A stretch of 64,000 nt of DNA from JADJXM01 sp937967285 (lineage in GTDB: Bacteria; Acidobacteriota; Blastocatellia; RBC074): the NCBI GenBank assembly GCA_050249535.1, contig JBFWQI010000017.1, positions 62,001 through 126,000 on the forward strand, in the 5' to 3' direction. This document shows, piece after piece, positions 47,993 through 59,409 of the stretch (position 1 is its first letter; each line of letters begins with the position of its first letter). Both the position numbers and the translations under genes were made by a program. The notes beneath the pieces are model-generated. The model was not told where the DNA came from. It saw only the letters and a program-made list of their open reading frames with translations, and did not search any database.

Positions 47993-48325
47993 TTATTTCT
48001 TCTCTTCGACAGGCTCCTGGTAGCCGGAGATCGAGGCGCGGGAGACCTCGACACGGACGACCGGGTTGTCGGCGATCTTGAGCTGGACCGTCCTCTTGTC
48101 CTCGCGCAGGCTGACGATGGTGCCGAAGATTCCTCCGCTGGTCACCACCTTGTCTCCGACCTTGAGATTGCTGAGCATCTCGTCGACAGCCTTCTGCCGC
48201 TTGCGCTGCGGAACGATGATCAAAAAATAGAAGAGCACGAAGACCAGCACCATCGGAATGAACATTCCGAGTGCGCTTCCACCGCCTTGTGCCTGGAACA
48301 GGAATAGTGCGATATGCTGCGACAT
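47993..48325 (-). CDS. yajC: YajC, preprotein translocase subunit
   Basis: This is 110 residues from the ATG at 48325; an upstream in-frame start adds only five residues. One membrane helix (FIPMVLVFVLFYFLIIVPQR) is followed by the family motif KRQKAVDEMLSNLKVGDKVVTSGGIFG. It associates with SecDF. The gene lies between tgt and secD, as in many bacteria. Confidence 0.95.
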   Translation of the reverse strand: MSQHIALFLFQAQGGGSALGMFIPMVLVFVLFYFLIIVPQRKRQKAVDEMLSNLKVGDKVVTSGGIFGTIVSLREDKRTVQLKIADNPVVRVEVSRASISGYQEPVEEKK

Positions 48326-48448
48326 TACCAGGGGGGTCAACCTTTACTAGGATTTATCGTCCGAAGGTCGGCGGCCGATCGGGGATCGGGCAACTCACAC
48401 GGGACCTTCCGGAACGGAGCGCCGGCCGGCGCTTTCCGCTGCAAACGG

Positions 48449-49588
<1,140 letters not shown>

Positions 49589-49593
49589 AAGTA

Positions 49594-49717
49594 AGTTTCC
49601 AGTTGCCAGTTTCAAGTTACCGGTATTTTTAACGGTTCAAGTTGTTCACAATTGTGTCTATATCGATCGAATGATACAGGCGCAGTCTCGTACACTGGAA
49701 ACCGGCAACTGGCAACT
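49594..49717. repeat. Inverted repeat element, family D (AGTTGCC-type arms)
   Basis: AGTTTCCAGTTGCCAGTTTC (49594-49613) pairs with GAAACCGGCAACTGGCAACT (49698-49717), 18 of 20 positions. The arms hold tandem CAGTTGC-like units, as in families A-C. The right arm overlaps the stop codon of der, and the left arm abuts the tgt start. Confidence 0.8.
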
Positions 49718-51080
49718 ATTTTCTCGTCCTGCTCTTCTGTTTGATCCGGATCGGCGTGGCGAAGAAATCGAAGGTCTCGCGAAGCCTGTTGATCAGGTAG
49801 CGCTCATAGGAGAAGTGAAGTTTCGCTCTGGTGCCGCTGGTGAAGAGGACGAAGGTCGGGGGCCGGATGCCGGCCTGAGTCAGATAGAGGACCTTGAGGC
49901 GGCTGCGGGCGGCGATCGTTGCCCTCGGCTGGTCGAGGTGATCGCGGAAGAACTGATTGAGCTGGCCGGTCGTGATGCGCATATTGCGTGCAGCATTTGC
50001 CCGGGCGATGAGGTTGGGCAGTCTGACTACACGTTGCCCTGAGAGCGCGGAAATGAAGATGATCGGGGCGTAGTCGAGGAATTTCATGGTATCGCGAATC
50101 TTCGTCTCGTACTCTTTGGTGGTATAGGTGTCCTTCTCGACGGCATCCCACTTGTTGACGACGATGATGATCGACCGGCCGGCCTCATGAGCGTATCCGG
50201 CGATGTTTGCGTCGAGCGCAGTTACGCCTTCAATTGCATCGATCAGCAGCAGCACGACATCGGCCCGTTCGATGTGCTTGCGGGCCATGACGACCGACAG
50301 GACCTCGGCCATCTCGGTCGTCTTGCCCTTGCGGCGAATTCCCGCCGTATCGATCAGACGCAACCGGATCTGCCCCAACTCCTCGTCGACCGTCTCGACC
50401 AGACTGTCGACGGCATCCCGCGTGGTACCCGGAATCGGCGAGACGATGACGCGCTCCTCGCCAAGCAGCTTGTTGACCAGTGACGACTTGCCGACATTCG
50501 GCCGGCCGATGATCGCGACATTTATCTCCCGTTCGCCGGGCTCGCCGGCTTCCACCTCCGGCAGCCGCTCGGTGATCGCATCAAGGAGCTCGCCGAGCCC
50601 GGCTCCATGCTCGGCCGAGAGGGGAAAGACATCATCGTATCCGAACTGATGAAACTCACCCGTCAGATCCGCAATCCTGACCGAATCAGCCTTGTTGGCG
50701 ACCACCAGGACGGGCTTGTCGATGGTCCGCATGACTCGAGAGAGCTCTTCATCGAGCGGAGTCACCCCGTCCCTTGCATCGACCACGAAGAGCAGCAGTT
50801 GAGCCTCATCGATCGCCGCGCGGGCCTGTTTGAAGATGTTGGCTGGAATCAGCGCCTCATCGTCGGGCACGATGCCTCCGGTATCGACTACGCGGAACAC
50901 CCGCCCCTGCCATTCGGCCTGACCATAGATCCGGTCCCTCGTGATCCCCGGGAGATCTCCGGTGATCGAGCGCCTCGCCCCAATTAACCTGTTGAATAGC
51001 GTGGATTTCCCCACATTCGGGCGGCCAATGATGGCGACCAGCGGAAGCTCTTTATTGGTCTGTTCGTTATTTTCAGTCAT
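49716..51080 (-). CDS. der: Der (EngA), double GTPase for 50S ribosome assembly
   Basis: This 454-residue protein has two GTPase domains. The first has GRPNVGKSTLFNRL, DTGG and NKAD; the second has GRPNVGKSSLVNKL, DTAG and NKWD. A C-terminal KH-like domain ends the protein, with PPTFVLF and the basic tail KQKSRTRK. Der is essential for 50S maturation in many bacteria. Length and layout are normal. The 264-base gap to the divergent gene at 51345 shows no element I can name. Confidence 0.97.
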   Translation of the reverse strand: MTENNEQTNKELPLVAIIGRPNVGKSTLFNRLIGARRSITGDLPGITRDRIYGQAEWQGRVFRVVDTGGIVPDDEALIPANIFKQARAAIDEAQLLLFVVDARDGVTPLDEELSRVMRTIDKPVLVVANKADSVRIADLTGEFHQFGYDDVFPLSAEHGAGLGELLDAITERLPEVEAGEPGEREINVAIIGRPNVGKSSLVNKLLGEERVIVSPIPGTTRDAVDSLVETVDEELGQIRLRLIDTAGIRRKGKTTEMAEVLSVVMARKHIERADVVLLLIDAIEGVTALDANIAGYAHEAGRSIIIVVNKWDAVEKDTYTTKEYETKIRDTMKFLDYAPIIFISALSGQRVVRLPNLIARANAARNMRITTGQLNQFFRDHLDQPRATIAARSRLKVLYLTQAGIRPPTFVLFTSGTRAKLHFSYERYLINRLRETFDFFATPIRIKQKSRTRK

Positions 51081-51344
51081 TTTTTACGCTTCATTTTCCC
51101 GCCGGTTCAGGATTCAAAATAAAATGAGGAACCTGGCCTTGTTCCGGCCTCCGGATTCAGCGACTCGCATCGTTCAGAAGCCCTCTGAAAACTAAAAGTC
51201 TTGAAACCGGATCGCCGTTTGAATTGTCTTTCAGGATAGTGAATTATTGTCATCTTGACAATTGCATAGATTGAATTTGTGGCCGGGCGATGACCGGCAG
51301 TTACCGGTAATTAAAGGATACTGAGATTCGGGGAGGAGTCGGAA

Positions 51345-53511
<2,167 letters not shown>

Positions 53512-53526
53512 ATAATTTTCCTCCGC

Positions 53527-55437
53527 TCATACCAGATCGGCCAGTTCCGTCCAGCGTTCGAGGTCCGCGTCGAGCGTCTTTTTCAGCGCCTCAGATTCCT
53601 CATACAGCCTGGCGACGAGGACGTGATCTGAAGAATTGGCCGCGAGTTCCGCGTCGATCTCGGCGATGCGCGCTTCGGTCACCGCGATTCTCGCCTCCAG
53701 TTCCTCGAATTCCCTTCTCTCATTGAAAGATATCTTTCGCTTCCCCTGATCCGATTTCGGGATCGTCGGAGTTCTGACCTCAGGGGCCGGGTCGGTCACG
53801 GGTGCGGTTTCTTGTTCACGAATCTCGCGATAGGCACTGTAATTGCCGGGATATTCGCGGATGCTTCCGTCAGTCTCGATCCTGAAGACGGTATCGATCG
53901 TGCGGTCTAGAAAATATCGATCGTGGCTGACGATGACCAGGCAGCCGGGGAAATTCTCCAGGTATTCCTCGAGCGCATTGAGGGTCGGGATGTCGAGGTC
54001 GTTCGTCACCTCGTCGAGCAGGAGCAGGTTCGGCGCGCCCATCAGCAGGCGCAGCAGGTAGAGCCTGCGTCGTTCGCCGCCCGAAAGCGATCCTATCGTC
54101 TGATACTGCATGGCCGGAGGAAAAAGAAAGCGATCGAGCATCTGGCTTGCCGTGACCGTATCTCCCTCGGCGGTCGTGATGTACTCCGCGACATCGCGAA
54201 TGTAGTCGATCAGGCGCTGCGAGAGATCGAATTCGCGGCTCTCCTGATCGTAATAGCCGATGACGACCGTCTGTCCCATCTCGATGCTGCCGGAATCCGG
54301 TTCCAGCCTCCGGGCAATGATCTCGAGGAGCGTCGTCTTTCCGGCGCCGTTGGGACCTATAATTCCGATCCTGTCCCCGCGCTTGAAGGTATAGCTGAAA
54401 TCGCGGATGACGACTCTGGGGCCGTAGCTTCTGGATATGCCTTCCAGGCTGAGGATCGTGCCGCCGAGTCTGCTGGAATCGAAATTGATATCGAGCGACC
54501 GGCGGGCGGCGATCTCGCCGGTCAGCTTCTTTGACTGGTCGATCAGCTCGAGTGCCCTGTCGACTCGCGCCCGGGCCTTGGTAGTTCGGGCCTTCGGGCC
54601 GCGACGCAGCCATTCAAGTTCGCGACGCGCGAGCTGCCTCAGCTTCCGCGCCTCGACGGCCAGGCGCTCCTCCTGCTCCTGCTTCTTTTCCAGATATTTC
54701 GCGTAGTTGCCGGGGAATGACTGGACCCGCCCGCGGTCGATTTCGATGATCCGGTTGGTCACTCTGTCGAGGAAGTACCGATCGTGGGTTACAAGCAGCA
54801 GCGCGCCGCGGTATCTGGCGAGGTACTCTTCGAGCCATTCGACAGTCTCGGCGTCGAGATGGTTGGTCGGTTCGTCAAGGATCAGGAGGTCCGGCCGGAG
54901 AAACAGGCTCCGCGCAAGAGCCACGCGCTTGCGTTGTCCTCCTGATAGTTCGCCCATCCTGACGCTCAGATCGCTGATACCCAGTTCGGCCAGCAGAGCC
55001 CGCGCCTCGTTTTCGAGCTGCCAGATCCCTTCGGCCTCGAGCCTTGCCGCGAGATCAGAGACCGCCTGGAGCAGTCGCTCGTCGGCCCCCCCCTGAGCCG
55101 CCAGGTCGTGACAGGCCTGTTCGTACTGACGGACCAGCTCCAGTTTCTGATCGAGCGCCTGATTGCCGCCGCTCAACGCTGATTCGATCACCGTCAGATC
55201 CGGATCATGCGGAGGATGCTGGGAAAGATACGCGATCGCCCTGCCCTTCGCCGTGACGACACGTCCCGTATCCGCGGATTCCTCACCCGCAATGATCCGC
55301 AGCAACGTGGTCTTGCCCGACCCGTTCGCTCCGATGACACCGATCCGATCGCCGTCGTCGATCCCGAAGGATACTTCGTCGAAGAGCGGTTTGATTCCGA
55401 AAGATTTGCCGGCCCGGTCAACAGAAATGATATTCAT
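53527..55437 (-). CDS. ABC-F family ATPase (Uup/EttA-like)
   Basis: This 636-residue protein has two ABC domains without membrane parts. The first has Walker A GANGSGKTT (36-44), signature LSGGQRKR and ILDEPTNHLD; the second has GPNGAGKTT, LSGGERRR and LLDEVTNDLD. Between them is the charged linker rich in Arg/Ala, and a C-terminal coiled coil follows (about 555-636), as in Uup. ABC-F proteins act on the ribosome. The coiled coil favours Uup over EttA. A family B repeat lies upstream. Confidence 0.92.
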   Translation of the reverse strand: MNIISVDRAGKSFGIKPLFDEVSFGIDDGDRIGVIGANGSGKTTLLRIIAGEESADTGRVVTAKGRAIAYLSQHPPHDPDLTVIESALSGGNQALDQKLELVRQYEQACHDLAAQGGADERLLQAVSDLAARLEAEGIWQLENEARALLAELGISDLSVRMGELSGGQRKRVALARSLFLRPDLLILDEPTNHLDAETVEWLEEYLARYRGALLLVTHDRYFLDRVTNRIIEIDRGRVQSFPGNYAKYLEKKQEQEERLAVEARKLRQLARRELEWLRRGPKARTTKARARVDRALELIDQSKKLTGEIAARRSLDINFDSSRLGGTILSLEGISRSYGPRVVIRDFSYTFKRGDRIGIIGPNGAGKTTLLEIIARRLEPDSGSIEMGQTVVIGYYDQESREFDLSQRLIDYIRDVAEYITTAEGDTVTASQMLDRFLFPPAMQYQTIGSLSGGERRRLYLLRLLMGAPNLLLLDEVTNDLDIPTLNALEEYLENFPGCLVIVSHDRYFLDRTIDTVFRIETDGSIREYPGNYSAYREIREQETAPVTDPAPEVRTPTIPKSDQGKRKISFNERREFEELEARIAVTEARIAEIDAELAANSSDHVLVARLYEESEALKKTLDADLERWTELADLV

Positions 55438-55536
55438 AACGATGAACGGTATCCTAGCATTGCTCCCGGAATTTATACACTCCTGTATCGGAGACAGCCA
55501 TCAGCGCTCAGTAACATATGATTTCTGATTTTTTTT

Positions 55537-55668
55537 ACCGCAGAGGCGCAGAGAGAGCAGAGATTAATATTTGGGATATTTATATTCGGAGTCTGATCCA
55601 ATGGGCATATAACGAACATTGCCATGCTCAATAAACCCCTGCCCCCTCTGCGCCTCTGCGTTTAAAAA
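55537..55668. repeat. Palindromic dispersed repeat, family B, copy 3
   Basis: CCGCAGAGGCGCAGAGAGAG at left and CCTCTGCGCCTCTGCG at right flank the shared centre with CGAACATTGCC. This copy lies 5' of the ABC-F gene and occupies much of the gap 55438-55765. Confidence 0.88.
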
Positions 55669-55701
55669 ATAGAAAGGCATAACTTCCACTTAACGAATAA
55701 A

Positions 55702-55734
55702 GACGGACCGGATGAGTCGAATTTCCGGTCCGTC
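55702..55734 (-). terminator. Rho-independent terminator of the 55766-56158 gene
   Basis: GACGGACCGGA pairs with TCCGGTCCGTC around an 11-base loop. On the minus strand the stem is followed by TTTATTCG. It lies 32 bases after the stop of the small gene. Confidence 0.72.
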
Positions 55735-55765
55735 CGTTATGTTATCTGACTTACAGAGGCTTAAA

Positions 55766-56158
55766 TCAACAGATCGTCATTGATGGGATCGTTACGTTGT
55801 AACCGTCGTCGCCGACGTTGACGGTCAGGCTGATCTCCCCGTCCATATTCTCGACCTCGACAAAGACGTTACCGGCCGACGAATTGCAGCGAATATCGGT
55901 CATGATCTCATCAAAGGCCCGCATCACTCTGTCTTCGATATCAGGTCCGATGCCTGAGAGTCCTGCTCCGGCGCTCATGAAATTGATCCCGAAGTCGCCG
56001 ACAGCGCCGGAGTCGAGCATGTATCGAGCGAATGCGGCATGCAGGCCGGCCCTGCTCCGACGCGGCGCGCCGGCCGAATCCGCCCGATTATGCATTACCA
56101 GATCATGACTCATAAATCCGTGCTCCGAATTCAGTTTCGAGTAGTGTTGTTTTCCCAT
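55766..56158 (-). CDS. Small protein of unknown function
   Basis: This is 130 residues from the ATG at 56158, preceded by AAAGGA at good spacing; 14 upstream codons in frame are less likely. No signal peptide or membrane segment is visible. The middle is Gly/Ala-rich (GAVGDFGINFMSAGAGLSGIG), then helical and acidic, and the end is a beta-like segment closing with a terminal Cys (VTIPSMTIC). I do not recognise the family. It stands alone with its own terminator between the ABC-F gene and the CHAT region. Confidence 0.6.
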   Translation of the reverse strand: MGKQHYSKLNSEHGFMSHDLVMHNRADSAGAPRRSRAGLHAAFARYMLDSGAVGDFGINFMSAGAGLSGIGPDIEDRVMRAFDEIMTDIRCNSSAGNVFVEVENMDGEISLTVNVGDDGYNVTIPSMTIC

Positions 56159-56562
56159 ATTGTCCTTTCTTATCTTCAGTCTTCTTGTGGACGGAATCAT
56201 CCCGTCATCCGAGGTACTGCCAACACACTCTGAAAAACCTGATTCGGGGATATCCGGACATCCCGCATGGCGATCAAGCCAGACACTGATTCCAGCGCTT
56301 GGGAATTACGGACTATGTCTTAATTTTCTGGAGGACTGATACTGCCGGGACTACACACTTCTCAGATCTATGTAAAGATGCTTTACCGGATTTATCCTGG
56401 TTGGTGCATGTGAAAAACATCCGAATCACGTTTATGATCCCGGACGGCTTTCCGGTAAAGTATTGATCGGACATCTCTGTATCCGACTTTCGGGATGGTA
56501 GCCGGATAAGAGACAGGATACAAGTAAATAATCGATCAGGATCGAAAATTGATATGATCAAA
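56159..56562. other. Gap without a supported gene
   Basis: The stretch between the two small minus-strand genes is AT-richer than its surroundings. Short frames occur on both strands but without ribosome sites or familiar sequence. It should contain the promoter of the 130-residue protein. I see no RNA gene. Confidence 0.4.
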
Positions 56563-56871
56563 TCAACGTTCGACGCGGAGCAGAACATCATCGCCCGTTG
56601 ATCCATTGTCCGGCGGAGGCGGCGGAAGGACCACGACGGCTGAATCGAGATCTGAATCGACGTGTCTCGGCCTGACTGCGGCGTCACCGTTTCCAGTCGA
56701 TCCTTCGTTCAGCGCGGCTGCGATTGCCGCGACATTCATCGAAACCGGCGTCCGGGCAGCGGCATTTACCGAGATCAGAAGAAATATTGACAATGCCAGC
56801 AATCTGAAACCGAAAAGAAAAGGCCTGAAAACACCTGAGGACACACGAATGGGATCGTTATCGAGATACAT
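56563..56871 (-). CDS. Possible small exported protein
   Basis: This 102-codon frame has AAAGGA ten bases before the ATG and a plausible signal segment (FLFGFRLLALSIFLLISVNAAA). A short Ala-rich and acidic mature part ends in PPPPPDNGST. I recognise no family, and a frame exists on the other strand over the same bases. If real, it is a small secreted protein near the CHAT locus. Confidence 0.4.
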   Translation of the reverse strand: MYLDNDPIRVSSGVFRPFLFGFRLLALSIFLLISVNAAARTPVSMNVAAIAAALNEGSTGNGDAAVRPRHVDSDLDSAVVVLPPPPPDNGSTGDDVLLRVER

Positions 56872-57449
<578 letters not shown>

Positions 57450-59405
57450 TTGAAGAATGACGCCGATATCAGAAGAACGAGAGAGAGCAGGCTGGAGAAG
57501 GCTTTCGACCTGGCCTGCTACATACTCGGAGACGGCGAACTCGGCTCACAGGTCGCAATGAACTCCGTGCTCAGGCTGGAGACCGTCGCGCGGGCGCAGG
57601 ATCGACGTTTTTACTATACGCCGACCGGCCGCAGCGCCGGTTCGCAGAGTCACGGCATACGCGCCAGAAACCTGATCATCCTCAACGAACACCACCTTCT
57701 GCAGTCGATTATCTACGACGAAACGGAAAAGCATGAAAAACTGATCGAGAGCAGTCAAAAAAGTATTGACGAAAAAAGATTCCTGGTGCATTTTATTAAG
57801 CATCTCGTCAAAATCACCCTGAAGCACAATTCATTTTATGTCACCCTGGGCTTGTCTCGCCTGCTCTTCAATTACTCCACCGCCGAAGCGGCGGAGATAT
57901 ACAATCTGATCATTCAGGATCCGTCAAGGGTCAAGGATGATTATTACTGGCGGTCGCGCAAGGCGCGGCTGATGAATCAGATCAAGGACCGGTTCGGACC
58001 TCTCCTCCAGGTGACTCGCGTTTCGAAGGGAGAGGAACGATTCGTCTCCGACCCGGAGTCGGCGGATAAATATCAACTGGTCCGCGAGAGTCTGGAAAAG
58101 TTCATGCCGTGGGGATCGGGTTGTCCCCTGCCACAGGGGCGATCACCGATCGACGGCGAGATAGAGAGTCTGGCATTCCGGGGCGGCGATCCCGATGATG
58201 AGCACGGGATAGAGATTTCGCGGATCCATGCGCTGATGCATGGCGAGTGCTTCGAGCGGATCGTTGCCGGATTGAACTATGATCCTCCGATCGAACGACT
58301 GGAGCTGCCGCGCTTCTTCAACGATGATGATCGGGGCGATCGAAAGCAGGTTGAGGCAAATATGGAGCAGAGAGAAATCAAGGAGCTGTCACGCAGGATC
58401 GACGAGTACCACAGCACACGGGATCAGGCGGATCCCGAGGAACTGCGCATTCTGGTCAATGGTCGGGAATACTGCACGCTCTCGCCGGTCGAGTCGAAGA
58501 GGATCGATCTGGATCTGGATGACGATGCGGACATGATCGAGGTCCGGACCGTGCCGGAGGAGGGCAACCTGCTGCTGGCGACGCATTATATCGACTACGG
58601 TATTCTGACGACGGCGAACGAACCGATCGAATACTCGACCAGACTGAAGCGCGGGCAGAAAGTGACATTCTTCGTCGAGCCGGCGCGCGAGTCGGTCGAT
58701 GAGCGGCTCCATTTCCGGATCGGAGTGGGATACCGGGAAACGAATCCGCTGCGCGCCGCGCGGCTGGAATGGCGCAGGCTGAGCCGAACGATCGGCGTGT
58801 CCGATCCGGGTCTTTCCCAGGCGCTACGATTCGCCCTGCCGGCGGCAATGGCCGCGTTTACGATCGGGGGCGTGTGGCTCTACATCGATCAGATGGACCG
58901 CAACGATGAAAGTTTCATTGCCACGAACGAGGAGCCGGCCAAGGATATCCTTCCGCCGATCCCTGCGCCGGTCGAAGAAGCAACCGATTCTCGAACGAAG
59001 AAGACTGAGCCGCCTCGGGCGGCAGGGACTCCCGGGGGGCGTAGGACTATCCCGCCCGGCGAAATCATAACCAGAAGCCCCGCAGCGTCCGGCGCGAGAT
59101 CCTTCTCCGAGATCGGATCGATCTTCATCAAGATTACCGGTCAGACTGAGGAAGAGAAACAGATCGCTGAGCTGATAGACCGCGAGCTGCGCGCGGCGGG
59201 AAGATGGGAGATCGCAACCGGGGACGAGGCGGATGCGGCGCTGATGGTCGAAACCCTGAAGGGCGATGGCCGTTTCCGGGTCAGGCTGATCGATGAGAAC
59301 GCTGAGACGATCTGGCCGGACAAAGGCGCTCGGGTCTATACCGGAACTCTGGAAGAGATCGCCCGGCGCATCGTTGCCGATCTTATCTCTGCCGGCGGGA
59401 AGTGA
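57450..59405 (+). CDS. Uncharacterised membrane-anchored protein convergent with the CHAT protease
   Basis: This is 651 residues with a TTG start at 57450; the ATG at 57552 would remove a conserved-looking N-terminus. Residues 1-200 are helical, with AFDLACYILGDGELG and QDRRFYYTPTGR. I associate this pattern with a sigma-like family found beside CHAT genes, though I cannot verify that here. A central beta-rich region follows. One membrane helix lies at about 470-487. The C-terminal 100 residues (IFIKITGQTEEEKQIAELID, then ADAALMVETLKGDGRFRVRL) resemble envelope TolB-N/CsgG-like modules. The function is unknown. The stop is four bases from the CHAT stop. Confidence 0.72.
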   Translation: MKNDADIRRTRESRLEKAFDLACYILGDGELGSQVAMNSVLRLETVARAQDRRFYYTPTGRSAGSQSHGIRARNLIILNEHHLLQSIIYDETEKHEKLIESSQKSIDEKRFLVHFIKHLVKITLKHNSFYVTLGLSRLLFNYSTAEAAEIYNLIIQDPSRVKDDYYWRSRKARLMNQIKDRFGPLLQVTRVSKGEERFVSDPESADKYQLVRESLEKFMPWGSGCPLPQGRSPIDGEIESLAFRGGDPDDEHGIEISRIHALMHGECFERIVAGLNYDPPIERLELPRFFNDDDRGDRKQVEANMEQREIKELSRRIDEYHSTRDQADPEELRILVNGREYCTLSPVESKRIDLDLDDDADMIEVRTVPEEGNLLLATHYIDYGILTTANEPIEYSTRLKRGQKVTFFVEPARESVDERLHFRIGVGYRETNPLRAARLEWRRLSRTIGVSDPGLSQALRFALPAAMAAFTIGGVWLYIDQMDRNDESFIATNEEPAKDILPPIPAPVEEATDSRTKKTEPPRAAGTPGGRRTIPPGEIITRSPAASGARSFSEIGSIFIKITGQTEEEKQIAELIDRELRAAGRWEIATGDEADAALMVETLKGDGRFRVRLIDENAETIWPDKGARVYTGTLEEIARRIVADLISAGGK

Positions 59406-59409
59406 TCCG